From NCBI GenBank assembly GCA_964304625.1, contig OZ199838.1:2294001-2358000 (forward strand): 64,000 bases of DNA. The letters are read 5' to 3'. Each line of letters opens with the position of its first letter. The first letter of the stretch is position 1. Of the stretch, positions 27,541 through 40,246 are shown piece by piece. The notes under the pieces are model-generated. The model did no database searches and was not told where the DNA came from. It saw only the letters and a program-made list of their open reading frames with translations. Origin of the DNA: Kudoa neothunni (lineage: Eukaryota; Cnidaria). Both the position numbers and the translations under genes were made by a program.

Positions 27541-28587
27541 TGTTATAAATATGTTATTGTCAACGAATCAATCTATCTTGTTTAAGAAAAAAGGAGGATG
27601 ATTATAGGGGTTGCAAAAATAATCTACTTTGTTCAATAATTATGGTAATTAATTTTAATTTGTTTGGCATCTGAGACTAGAAAATTTTGGATCATCGTGC
27701 ATACTAAATATATCTAACAGAGATATATACATGGGTCTCTACTGAAGAGATGGGGGTGTTGGTTTTTAGAATTTTAAATTCTCAAATTAGTGGTTAGTTC
27801 TACGATAGAACTCGCCGATAAACTTTTTATCTTATTAATAATAATTTTTTATCAATAATCCGTTTAAATATGTAAGAATCTAAAAAAACTTTAAATAGGA
27901 ACTTTCAATAGATCAAACATATGTTCTATTTATCTTTATATTTTATCAGTCATTAATCCTCTTATTATAAACTTTTTTTAAATATTTTTTTATTTTATAA
28001 AAAAACAAAAATTAATGTTTTAAACAAATTTTTTTTATTTGAATAATGTTATATTTATAGTTATTTATTCATTAACTTACGAATACTTGATTTTTTATTG
28101 GTTTTTTTTATTTATCATTTAATAATATTATATCGATTAAATAAGCTGCACTGTTATAATTATCGCGTTTCATAAAGATGTTAAAATCTAGGAAAAACAA
28201 CTAACAGTTATTGTTTAGCATAATATTAGTGGACTGCAAAATTATTACCTAATATTTCAAAAAATAGCATAGTGTACAGTTAAATTTGTCGACAATTTTT
28301 TTAAATAATTCATTATTTATATTTTAAGACTGTGGAAAATTTACCCTCTATAAAATTGAGTACGAGTAGAGATTTAGGTGTGAAAATGAATTAGACTATG
28401 AGAAATCACTTATATACATGATTAAAAAAATTAGAACTTATTTTTTTTAAATAAATATTTTCCAGTAGAACCTAAATAATTGTTAGACATTAAATTTTTC
28501 TAATTACAAATATACCGAAAAACTCTAGAAATTTTCTATACCCTTTTTTTAAAATATAACATGCGGTTCTATTTCTAGGTGACTATA
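27541..28587. other. Intergenic DNA, nothing recognised
   Basis: AT-rich with T- and A-runs; upstream flank of the small PPxY gene. No features supported. Confidence 0.4.
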
Positions 28588-29222
28588 CAGTCAAACCTCA
28601 GTTATCCGGAAAATTTGGGACCGGCGATTTTCTTTCTGGATAGCGATAGCGAAGTTCCGTTTTAATCGAACCTAAACAATGTCTTGTTCGAGCTTTTTTT
28701 TTAAATTTCCACTCAAAGAATCCTTTACTTGATTAATAAGAAATATTTTACTATTTATTAAGAAAAGTATTTTAATTTCTGCCACTTAAATTAAAAATGT
28801 TGACATATCTATTAACTATGAATATGGAGACTTAAAGAAAACTCAGTGCATAATTATAGCAGTTCTTACACGTTTATAGAGGAGTAACCTACTTTTTTAA
28901 ATAATCGATAATTAATTTTAGTTTAATACACATACAGGTATGTGTTCAGATTTAGCACAAATTTATGTGAGAATTGAATGCTTAACCTGGATTTTAAAGG
29001 AAAAATTTATTAGTAAATAACCTAGAAATATTTTTGTTTTAAATATTGTATTGATTTATGTGCTACACTGTAAATATCGAACGTTGATGGGTGCTACTTT
29101 CATTCGGAAAAATGATTAAATAGTTCTTCTGGTTTCCGGATAATCGAACATTTATGGGCACGTAATGTCAATAAAATCCAAATAAAATTTATAATTACTT
29201 CCGGATAATCGAGGTTCGACTT
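28588..29222. mobile_element. pogo/Tigger-like MITE
   Basis: The left end is CAGTCAAACCTCAGTTATCC followed by GGAAAATTTGGGACC. The right end reverse-complements to AAAGTCGAACCTCGATTATCCGGAA. Ends of the type CAGTCRAACCTCRRTTATCCGGA and a TA on each side match Tigger/pogo (Tc1-mariner superfamily) elements with TA target duplication. There is no transposase frame. The interior holds TTCCGGATAATCGAAC, a second internal repeat of the end. A diverged left end of the same family lies at 62412. Confidence 0.8.
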
Positions 29223-31099
29223 TATATATATATATATATATTAATACATCCGAAAATTAAACTAAATTAATATTTTAATGGGAAATAGAAATATTCATAC
29301 CAACCTAATATATTGTAGAGTTAAATTCTAATATTTGGACAAGCATCATCATCATTATACATGTCAAAATAAATGTTAAAAAGGTATAATATAATAATTC
29401 TTGACCGCGATTTATTATTCCTTGCTGTAAAAATATATTTGGATACAGCACAAATTGAGCTTAACCTATTTTAAAAATCCTAAAATAGACAAAAATCAAT
29501 TTATTTTATATAATTTACTAATCAAAATTTAATATTCGTTCTAATATAATAATTATAATAAATATTTTATATTATATATATATATCAAATGCGATGAAAA
29601 ATGTAGCTTTCTGTGTCATTAGAGATAATTCTAGTTATACATCAGATCATAAAACCAAAAAAATGGCAGCGTGCGACATATTTTTTAAAAGCGTAGATAG
29701 ATTAATTTTTCCAACAAAAATATGAAAGGGTTTAATTTTGAATAAATTTCTGACTAGTTAAATAAGGTTTAAGAACATTAATTAGTAAATCAAAGCCATA
29801 AAAACTTCTAAATTACATTTGCACTTCATTTTTATAAGTATACATTGGGTAAATATGTAACATAGTTTTTTACAATAATATTCACCAGAAATTCTCAAAT
29901 AAATTATTTATTTATTTTAACAAATAATATTTGGTTGAAGTAATGCAAAATATTAAACTTATCGTTTTAAAGAACTATAAAGCTTAATAGAATTGAAACA
30001 CTTTCTTAATTTTTCTTTTCAAACAAAAATTAGTTATATTACTAATTATATATCAATTTATCGATAATTCCAAATCGGATGGTAAATAGAGTAGGTTAAT
30101 TAAGAGTCCTTTGATATAAATCAATTTTCTCAAAATGAGTATTCATCTATATAGTAGATAAAAAACCCGATTAGTTTGTATTCAACGATATAATTATATT
30201 TTCTATTTATATTAGTAGATACAAATAGGTTCATGTTGGAAACATCGTAATAACTGATTGATTTCCATTTCTAACAAATTACTTTGTTTTAATAATTTTA
30301 TCATTTAATTTTTGAAATATGACGATAATAACGTTATATAATGATAATGTTGAAACCAGATCTTTTAGTACACATATATTGCCGGATTCCGTGATATGCA
30401 AAAGATTGAATACCAACAACACATGGAATATGGATGTGTATTGTAGGTTGTTTAAATTATCGATGGTTCTCACAGTACAAATCAAAATTGTTAAATTTAT
30501 TATGGAAGTTTATTATCTGAATGTCACAAAATTTAAGCAACAATTTCTGTTTTAATAATTAATCTTTTATTTGAAGCTTCAAACTGTTGGCCAATAATCT
30601 ACAAGACAGATATGACTAAGAGTTAATTTTTTTATACATAAGGAAAGACGAATTAATTTAGCTATTATAATGGTTGAAATAAGAAAAGCATCCAATTGTA
30701 AGGAATGGAGTGGGATTAGGATACTCTTGATATCTACTCTAATCTCCATACAAAAAAACAATGTCTAATTGACATTAAAAAATATAAAATTTATTTTAAA
30801 AAGGATACCAAAATAAATCTAGTGATAAATCGTTCAACGACATTTTCACATACTTCATCATTAATGTTGTATAATTTTGTAGGTAGCACACCTCCTAAAT
30901 TGTACGCAAAAATATTCCAATAAATATATAAAAATAGTTTTAAGCATTTTATAACTCAAAGAAATAGCTATATCATCTTTACAGTGAGTAGGGATATATT
31001 CGAGTATCCTTTGAATTGAGTGATAATCTTAATTCAGGTTAAGCCCCGAAGAATTAGGCATTGCTGTTGAAGAGTTAAAATATTAGTGCCGTCGACGAA
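29223..31099. other. Intergenic DNA with a short (TA)n run
   Basis: It begins with a TA microsatellite next to the pogo-like MITE. Overlapping frames on both strands at 30279-30555 look slightly coding-like but match nothing I know and lack splice support. The promoter of the Ig-domain gene must lie at the right edge. Confidence 0.4.
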
Positions 31100-32828
31100 A
31101 TGAATATATTACTGTTGGCAGGTTTACTGTTAAACCAGGTGGTAGGAGGTAATTTTGATAAAATTAATTATGTTTAAAATCACGATTCGTTCCCTATTAC
31201 GTACAACATGTAGCACGTTGTTGGTGTGTTCACCGCAAACAGGTTAATTTGTTGAATATAGGGTATTCAAAAGTAGTCTACAGCAATCCAAACAATCAGA
31301 AAGTGCTGTCAGTTACCAAAGGGGAAGAATTTGTGGTGAGTTGGAATTTGGATGTGAAGGACAAAGGTTATCTTCACACTCGCATGATTTTACGCCACCA
31401 AGCTCAGTCAACTATAATCAGCAAATTTGATCACAAAAATTTTTTTATCTACAACAGTACCTATCAGAGAAATGTTGCGGATATTGAGCGAACACAAATA
31501 AAGTTAACGTCTACATCATTCGAATTGGATGAAGTGTTGTTTTCTATTGAGAATAGTTATCGGGTGAACGACACTGCTACAAATGTGGAAGTGTACGATT
31601 ACATACCAATATTTGTTATCGGTAGGTTTTATTCTATCACTCATTTGACAATAGATATTGTAATTTATTAATTTTTTATTGTAGCAAAGCCGCTCATCGA
31701 CTGTCAGGACAATCAGCGATTTGTTGACAACACACTCATTATAGAATGTACCGTGAAGTCGAAACCTGAAGCTGATATCAATGTGGGATTTCAAATGATG
31801 CACAGTGGTTTTAATACAACCAAAGAAACTCAATTGGATAGTGGTGGATTCTCGATTGTGAATTTGATGATACGGTTTCCGTTGAATGTTTATTATCTCA
31901 ATAAGATGTTGTTTGTATCGGCATCTGTGGGGAAATTTCATGAGATGATCAATGTGACTATTAGTTCGAAACGTAAGCGAATATACAATTTTTGCCGAAT
32001 TTTTATCATAAATTCTAGTGCCTCCTTTTAACGTGAAATTATTTGTGGACGAGGACAACTCCCCCGAGCAAAATATTAGTGTCTATTCGTCTGACAGATC
32101 AAAAGTGGTGGTGAGATGTTCGGCGGACACTTTTTCCGGTCAAGTTCAATACACAATCAAAGCACCTAATAGAAAAACCCTCAACGATGAGCAGTTCGTG
32201 ATTGATAGATTCGATGAGGCGGCTCACGTTGGCACATGGGAATGTAGTGCCAAGAATGAATACGGCACGGTGAAGTCGGATTCGATTGTGGTTAGAATTT
32301 TGGAGGAAAAACCTTCCATACCAATCATCAAAATTAACCATCTCATCAACTCAACCAATACTTTCTGTGTTGATCTACTTGACATGATAACAGTGAGTTG
32401 TATGGTTATACATAGTAAACCATTCGATAACAAAAATTCTATTCGATACACACTTCAAATGATCAACAGTGGATCCAAATACAACAAAACTACCAATGGA
32501 CATGGGAATTTTGATATAGCTTTCGACGAAAGCTATCATGAGAATATCTACGCTTGTAGAGCTGAGAATGAAGTTGGTGTGGGTTCGCCTGCTATTTTCT
32601 ATTTGTACAAAAACAAGGTTTTAGGTTGGTTTAGTCGTTATTAGTTGGAAACTTTTGTAACGGAGAATGTTTTTAGGATCTTCATCAATCAATTTCATGA
32701 AAACTATCGAAATCCATTCCACCTACATGGGAATTATGTGTTTTTTGACTTCGTTGTTAGTGGTTTTTGCCGTGATATTGATTGTGAAACTGAGACATCG
32801 AAGTATTTCCATTACTGAAACAACTTAA
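31100..32828 (+). CDS. Ig-superfamily type I membrane protein (500 aa)
   Basis: Exons 31100-31148, 31214-31621, 31685-31972, 32019-32624 and 32677-32828 join in frame (1503 nt, 500 codons plus stop). All four introns are 46-65 nt and phase 1, as is usual for Ig mosaic genes. The signal peptide is MNILLLAGLLLNQVVGA. Two C2-type Ig domains are clear in exon 4: VVVRCSAD...GTWECSAKNEYG and ITVSCMV...NIYACRAENEVG, each with the Cys-Cys pair and the 'YxCxAxNxxG' F-strand. Exons 2 and 3 look like two more diverged Ig-like domains (exon 3 has LIIECTVKSKPEAD). A membrane helix (FLTSLLVVFAVILIV) is followed by KLRHRS and a short tail ending TETT. Likely a cell-surface adhesion or recognition molecule; the subfamily is not recognised. 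Confidence 0.85.
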
Positions 32829-33090
32829 TCAAACTATAACTAACTTTCTAATTATCAGCATTATTTCTATAGCTAATCGTATGCTATTGTGTGGTTTATG
32901 TTATGGAAACTCGACAGCGTCTGTTCCAGGTCATTCTATATCGTCAACTGTTACATCGTAATTTAAATATTATCATTGCGTATTTTTATATTGCATTGTT
33001 TTAGGCGCCAATTAGAAGCAAGCACTGATGTATTAAACTTTTAAAAAGCCACATTTAATAACTCGTATCATGTAGGATAATAAAAAATTT

Positions 33091-33287
33091 ATGGATTCGT
33101 TCGAGTTAAGTGATCAATCAAATCCTACCATCTATGAGAAAGACGCTCATAAGAAGAACGAACAAACCGACCGAAAGTAATTCTTTATAAATCTTTAATG
33201 TTTACGCAATTCCGCAGGGATAAGTCAGTAACCTCTACCTCAAACGATCTCCATGGGAACATTGACGAAACTGCTCATCTTCTTTAG
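33091..33287 (+). CDS. Possible tiny two-exon gene (51 aa, hydrophilic)
   Basis: ATG at 33091; exon 33091-33176 joins exon 33218-33287 across a 41-nt GT-AG intron (acceptor TTCCGCAG) to give 52 codons including TAG. The product starts MDSFELSDQSNPTIYEKD and ends DETAHLL, with no cysteines or membrane segment. The in-frame join is the main support. It could instead be the last part of a longer unit starting near 32.9 kb. It converges on the dipeptidase gene. Function unknown. Confidence 0.35.
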
Positions 33288-33481
33288 TTAGTCATTGTTG
33301 TATTTTCTATTTTTTTTATTTCTCGAAGCTGTTAAATATGTGTGCCATATAAAAATATTCGCATTTATCTATAAAGTCGATCCAATAATACAAACATATC
33401 AAATTCAATGTAAATAAGACAGACAGTAACAGTAGAACATATAACGATAATAATATTGGTAGTGATAAATTTGAGGGGTCG

Positions 33482-35740
33482 TCAAAGATGAGAAAGTTCT
33501 TCCAAATAGGCGCCAAAAAGTTTGATCTAAATTAACTGCAAACACTAAAACAACAATAGAGTTACACCACAAAAAAAGTTGTATTTGTCGATTTTCTCGT
33601 TCTGGGAATGAGCACCATCATCCGAACGGCCAATCGACAACAGAAGAACGTTCTTCTTAAGAATACTATCAAACCAAGTGGCCACAGGAATCGATCCGCC
33701 GATCCTGGTAAAATCGGGAGTCACGCCGTAAACTAATAGATCAAGTCAAATGAAATGAAATGAATAATGTTGTTGTGAAATAAAGGCGTGAAAACCTTTT
33801 TCGCATGCTATCTTAGCTGAAACGTAGTTAGGATGGTGGATATCGGTCACCCAACCGGGATCCGCATGTGAACAGAATAAACTGATAGCGTTTGAACTAT
33901 CGCGTTGAACGACGAGGTTTTCGATATAATTTTTCACCAGTTCAACGGTTTTGTCAGCTTCCATATGAGGAACAAGCCGAATCGAAAACTTCCCGATCAC
34001 CTACTCATGGCAATGCGATGCATGTGTTTGTAAAGATCTAAATTTACTTTTCTGGGGATAACAGTCTTGTCTCCACATCCATCAAAAGATCCCTCAACGC
34101 CTAACGGAATTTGGCAAAATATTTACCTACACGTTCACACGTGTAACTACCGTGAATGGATAAGGAAGGATATCGCCAGTTGTTCATTAGTAGTGATTCT
34201 TTATCATCACAACTTAGCTTACTGGCTCCTGTATAGGTTTTAATTTCTTCCTAGATACAACAATCATGATAAAGACAGAAGGTTCGCTATCAAAATCTAA
34301 TATCTAATGAACTTACCATGTCGCAATCAATAGGTTTATATGTGGCAAATTCTTCATCGGTCAATTTATCCACCTGATCATATATTCCAGGTATAACAAT
34401 CTTGCCTTTACAATCAACCAGTTTCGACAGAAAATACATGAGATCAATCATTGGCTCGTTTCTAAAGAAACAAATCAACCCATTCAGTTTATCTGTTCAG
34501 GTCGAAACGTACACCATTCCACCATATAGACCTGAATGTAGATCGCATTTGAACCCTGCCACTTCCAAATGGAAATAGGCAGCTCCTCTATACCATAATC
34601 GAATTATAATTGGGTTCAACTATACTAACACATACCGTAGACCATAGGATATGCATGGTTTTCTATTACCCAGCCAATAGGTATCACAAATACACACAAA
34701 ATCAACATCCTACAAGGAAATACAGGCGATCAGTAACTGAACCAAATAATAAATGAGCGATTAGTTACAGCAAAAAATTTATTTTTCTCATTCTCTATCA
34801 GTTCAATCATACCAATACTTCCTGATTCTTCCATAGCCTCAAAGCAAACCTTATCAACGTATTGGTTAGTTGATGAATGTGGATAGTTGAAAACCCAACA
34901 ATATTCAATACTAAGCACTAAGCAATTACTTTGACATTAATGCTGGGGAATGCTTTGAGACTATCTAACACTTTTAAGGCGCACAACAAACCAAAAACTG
35001 GACCCTAATTTAACGTATATTGTAATTCATATTTCATATATAGAATATAGGCAGGATAATTTAAATTCAGATCCAAAACTACGTACTTTGTCATCCGATG
35101 CGCCTCTACCAATCAAACAATCTTTATCGTTAACGGTGAGCTGAAAAGGGTCGGAATCCCATCCGTCCTCCTAATTTCGAGTTAACGCTGGAAAAATATT
35201 AAAAAAACACTTTTCTAGCCGGTTGAACGTCAATGTGACCATATATACAGACCTAAATAGTTTGAAAATCGTTTAAAAGACCTATCTAATCAATCGAGAA
35301 AGAGTTTACAGTTTTGTAACTAGGAGATTTCATTTTTGAGCCAAGAATTATAGGGGGAACTTCGAGTTTTTCGCCATTGGCAAGAGTCTGAGTTTTACAG
35401 GGGTTGGCCATTATTTCAACATCAAAGTTAAGCTCTCTCAGTTTCTACAAACATTAATTTTTTTATCTCATCCAAAAAATAAGACCGGATTATTACTTTC
35501 CCCACAAATTCCACCATCTCAAAACAATACTTTCTAAAAGTATAGTCTCCCGAAACACTAGGTATAGCAATCCATTCTTTAAACTCATCGATAAACTCGT
35601 TCTATTCAAAAAATATTTTCACCATGTGCAACATCATAATAATACTTCTCTTAAATCAATTTCTCTAAAAATAATAATATTAATATAGTTGAAGTACAAA
35701 ATTGAGCGTACTTTGAAAAAATATCATAATTAAATGTCAT
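33482..35740 (-). CDS. CNDP2: Cytosolic non-specific dipeptidase (M20 metallopeptidase)
   Basis: Two-zinc (or manganese) M20 dipeptidase, which hydrolyses dipeptides such as Cys-Gly in the cytosol. The start at 35740 gives MTFNYDIFSKEIDLRE, then NEFIDEFKEWIAIPSVSGD, aligned with the CNDP2 N-terminus. Family residues in order: YGHIDVQPA (metal His, catalytic-base-proximal Asp), GRGASDDKG (bridging Asp), CFEAMEESGS (catalytic Glu and ligand), CICDTYW (ligand Asp), VGKFSIRLVPHM in the dimerisation lid, YGVTPDFTRIGGSIP, and DDGAHSQNEKIDKYN (last ligand His). The last exon codes IKLFGAYLEELSHL then stop at 33482, matching the family end TKLLGAYLYEVSQL. About ten short introns. All metal ligands are present, so it should be active. 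There is no signal peptide, which favours the cytosolic over the secreted CNDP1 form. Confidence 0.93.
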
Positions 35741-36848
35741 CTTTTATTTTTATTCACAGGGTATTTATTTAACTATCGGTTTTCGTAGATAAATAAAATT
35801 CAAGCTAATTTTGAGATGACGATGGCGTGCTCAAAATGAATTTTTACAAAGAAACGACTTAAAACGACTGTCTCACGCGATTGTTTCAATGTTTCTATTA
35901 ATATTTTGTTTATTTGTGAAATCAAAAACAAATAAAAATGCTCAACTCTACGACAACTTTTTATTTATAATCAAATAGTTGAAAGTATTACCATGCTTCA
36001 CGACTTTGTTTTGTTTAAAATGATGCATTCTTCGTCACATAATGCGTAATAATCAAGTTATTTACTTATTAATTCATTAAGTAAATGAGAAAAAACATCA
36101 AAATAACATTAGCGAAACAAAGCGTTAAATCTAAGTATACCTGCTATTAAATGTCAAGGCGATTTCTATGCATTATTAATGAATAGTCATGATGATGTAA
36201 ATATGTGTCTTATTAGGCGAGTAATAATAAACCAAAAATTCTATTATTCAAGCAATAGAGAATTTGTTTATTATGTATTCACTTTATAGCGAAGGATTCC
36301 GTAATGATGGAAATTAATCGTTAGATTACTTATTGCATTGTTTAGTTTTACGAATTTTGAGATAGCAACGTGTAAGTATATTATCGGTTTAATTTTATCT
36401 TCACCTTCTCAGCCTACCCATACAGAAAGTAGTAATTCACTTAATAAATAATATTCCGATGGTACTAGTTTTGACTGTGTTTAATTATTTCTGCCCTCTT
36501 AGAGCGAAGAGATCGGGATAAATAATTAAATGTAACATATTCCAAAGAAAATTAAATATGTATATAGCCTTTAAATAAGAGTTTCTGGGATTACAACTTG
36601 TCATCGCTCATGAGTGCATGCAGGTTAGGATTAAAATTTGGCACTGATTATTCATTATTCTTACGGTTCAGTATAATCCCTTCTTCGGCATACACTATTC
36701 TTACGGTAAAGAATATCTTCTAGATTATTTCTAAGGTATTGCAAATCTGATTTCATTGATGTGTAAAGCTAGTTTAAATTTATTATTTATGAAGAATTTG
36801 TCATGTTATTCTTCACTAGAAATTTCTAGTGAATATGATCCTTTATAT

Positions 36849-36900
36849 CAGCGATTCTTAACCTTTCTTCTTTGTGGCCCCAATGTGTTCAATAGACTCA
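36849..36900. repeat. Solitary hAT-like terminal sequence
   Basis: CAGCGATTCTTAACC then GTGGCCCC resembles hAT/Charlie left ends (CAG-NGNTTCTYAACC). No matching right end was found downstream, so it is a truncated copy or its partner has decayed. Confidence 0.4.
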
Positions 36901-37921
36901 TCACCTATCCCATTTTGTTTTAATGTATAATCCAGCATACATACAAATATTTAAATCCTTTCGTTCACACTGTTCAATTTAATCCTATATTACTATTATT
37001 ATTAATCTATATACAGTGCAGCATCGTTAGTTTGTAGTACTTAACTCATATTTGATTATGATTGGTTCAGTGACATAAAGGGTGATATTTTAAGGTTTTA
37101 AATAACCTAAATGAAACTTTTTTGAACTATTTTAAATATGAAAAACATCTATCGTGTGTAATGCATCTATTCTACGTGATTCGTATTCATTCCTCGTATT
37201 ATTACGTACGAGCGATGCCGCATTGTATGTAAAGTCGTAGTGTCCTTGTCCATGTGCGTGTGTAAGTGCGTGTAAGTGTGTGTACGCACAAATCTTCTCC
37301 TTATTCAGGGACTTCCAGTGGTATCTGAGTTTTCAATATACTCCAAAAAATCCATAATTAACTACAAAAATAAAATGGAACCTTCTGATTGCTCATAAAG
37401 TGATGAATTGGTGGTGTAAACGTTTTGTAAACAGATTACCACTGCACATGGTTTTCTAATGGGTTCAGTGATATGCGTACATAACTCTAATTTATATTAT
37501 TTAAATACAACTGAAACTGTGAAAATTTGCTCTTTTCTACTTTTGAACGTATTTAAGACGATCTACAACATTTGTTCGTGCGTAGACTGGGACTTGGTGT
37601 AAACGCAGATTTGTTGTTTAAACGGGAGATTCATACACGTGAATAAATTATTTACATTGCACGTGTAATTAAAGATAAAAAGTTTTAAATATTTTTACAA
37701 TAAGCATAAAATAATGTTAGCACGTTATAATTAAATAAAACATTGTTAACAAACGTTTAGATTAGTTAGTTCATCGACGGGTTAGTTAAAGTGATTAATC
37801 GGCCACATGAGTTGTAGTAACTTATGATTGCTGAATGAAAATAAAATCCAATAAAGAAGAAAGTGAGGAAGATCGGGTTATTTCGTACAATACTGTAGTC
37901 AAAAGAATGATAAAATAATTA

Positions 37922-38000
37922 CAATTGACTTTGAACTTAAAATGACCTTGACTTACTCAAGGCTTTTGTCTGCGAATCAGGGCTTTTGCGCTAGTATATA
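37922..38000. repeat. Dispersed hairpin repeat, copy 2
   Basis: Shares TTAAAATGACCTTGACTTAC, TCAAGGCTTT and GGGCTTTTGCGCTAGTAT with 10120-10222, in the same order and orientation. The CCTTGA/TCAAGG stem is intact; one loop base differs (C to T). Confidence 0.6.
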
Positions 38001-38354
38001 TAAAAAGTTCTTATGTTTGTCAGTGAGTGTGTTCGGAGCAGTACGCATGTGCCATGGAGAAACTTTTTTTAAATACAGCTTTTAGTTTGCATTTGAACAG
38101 ATGATACCTTTAATAAAAAATTTTCTTTTACTTAGAAGTATAAATATAATCAATATCGTTATCAGAAGTATGGAATTTTATGGCTGTTTTCATCAATTAC
38201 CAGATTAAGATGTAACTGATTAATATTGATGTTTGTTTACTTCAGAGTGATACTCAATTAAAATGAACTTTTACTCACTGCATACGAAGAGAATCTTCCA
38301 ATTATGGTGTATAATGTTTAGAAATGTTACATATGTCAGTTTGGAGTAATTTTA

Positions 38355-38376
38355 AGATAGATAGATAGATAGATAG
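38355..38376. repeat. TAGA microsatellite
   Basis: About five tandem GATA/TAGA units in intergenic DNA. Confidence 0.9.
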
Positions 38377-40246
38377 TGCCACTAGAGCCATATTTACAAG
38401 AGATGTAACACTTCATTTGAAATTTTAAGCATAACCAAATTATTTAGGATGTATTTTCACTTTTCAAGCGTTATGGATATAGTTAAGCAAAAAAGATTAT
38501 GATCATTTTAAATAACATACATAATTTGAGATCTAAGTTGTTACCGTGTTGGAATAATTTGGGTCTCTATACGCATTCCAAAAACGATGTAAGATGTGTG
38601 TAGAGTTCTCAAATGATTTAATTTTTTTGATAACTTCTTAAATGAAAATTTCTTTTTATCAAAAATATCGATTGAGATTGAAACTATATTCGTCTTTTCG
38701 ATAAGTTTTTACTCATTTTCTGGTTTTCTTAAACTTTATTGAAAAATAGCTGCTATCACTAATTCAATAAGTTTCTATATTTGATGAGATAATTTTTTAA
38801 ACAATGTTTAAGTTTTTAGGAACCTAATTATTCCTTATCCCCATACTTTAAGGTTAATATTCAAATAAATATATAATTTTCTACTCGCTAAAAATAATTC
38901 ATTATGATATAAAAGATGAATGAAAATACTCGACACCTAAATCTATACGTTGTTTCAGAATTCATATTCATGATTACTTTTGCGCAAAATACAATCCCTT
39001 CTCAATATATGACATGGAAGTTAATAACAAATTATTGGTCTATTTGATCTAACTGATATTTTCACAAAGTTTTCGTTAATCTAAGAATAGTTCAATACGA
39101 AAAAATTTTTTAGGACGATCAAACTCTACGTTTATTTTTAAACGGGTGCATTCCTTCAAGAAAACCAGTTGATATTTAAATATTTTAGCATTACTGTAAT
39201 TTTTCAAACCAAAAACACCTTTACATTTTAGATTTAATCGTATTTTGTTGATTAAATTTGTATATTTTTGTTAAAAAGAAAGGTTTCATTTATTAAAAAA
39301 TGGAGAAATTACGTTAAAATAGTGAATACGTAAGTTACCACTCACAGATTATTAAAACCTCATTAACATCCTTTATAAAAGTGCAAAAAAGGGAGTAACA
39401 ATTAATATTTTTATTTCTGACGCATCTTTGGTTGATTTTATTTTTTTCTCGTTTGTAGACTAATAATAAATCATGTAACTAGAGGGATTAATTTTTATCG
39501 TAAGATTTTGAAAAGAACTGAAAGTCCTATTTAAGTTAATTAATGGTTTTATTTAGTGAATAAATGAAGTTTAATCGTTAGTTAAATTGCTCATAAAATT
39601 AAGGTCATTATATTTTTGGTCATAATTTGTAAAATAAACTTAAAAATACTCGTTAATTTCCCTCAATACCTCTATTTATATTTGAATGGAAAGTGCGCTC
39701 ATAATTTTGTTTTTCTAAATCATCACATTGCAAAAATAATGGCAAGCTTTAAAATGCAACAATTAAAATAGAAAAATAAAGTTTACAGGGTTTAACGTGC
39801 TAATTAAATTAACTTAATCGTAGAATCTCTCCATTCAAAAATAAAATTAAAAGTTAAAATATTCCACCACAGTGTCTGGAAAAGTTGGGAATTAGCGCTA
39901 GTTACAAACATTAACTCAAAAATTATATATAATTTATACGTTTTGTTTGCTTCCATCATCGTACATTAATTTTTAAATAAGTCGTATAATCAATCTTAAA
40001 TCCTGGAAATAAACTAAGATTACGACTAAATAGGTCAAAATTTATATCGTATCATAAAATATATATATATACGTTTGAATATAATTTATTTAGCGGATAG
40101 TTTATTTTTAATTATGAATAGTGTATTTGATTAAATAATATATTAAAAAAAGCGGATCTCCTATATAATGCATCCAATTCATTAAAAATAATAATTTGGT
40201 TGACATGAATAGGACGATAACTTTCGTTAAGGATTATTTAAACAAA

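Larger units (their letters stand above)
35741..40246. other. Long intergenic region with a few repeat fragments
   Basis: Upstream of two divergent genes (dipeptidase left, four-cysteine-module gene right). It contains a hAT-like end at 36849, the second hairpin repeat at 37922-38000, a TAGA microsatellite at about 38355-38376 and a GT-rich patch near 37256-37290. No coding exon chain was found. Confidence 0.5.

Noticed and set aside
30279-30555. Overlapping frames on both strands
   Set aside because: Neither product resembles a known protein, there is no splice context, and antisense frames of equal length suggest chance openness.
33316-33516. Minus-strand hydrophobic frame as a separate small membrane gene
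   Set aside because: It has no ATG, a stop directly upstream, and overlaps the last dipeptidase exon, which is in another frame.
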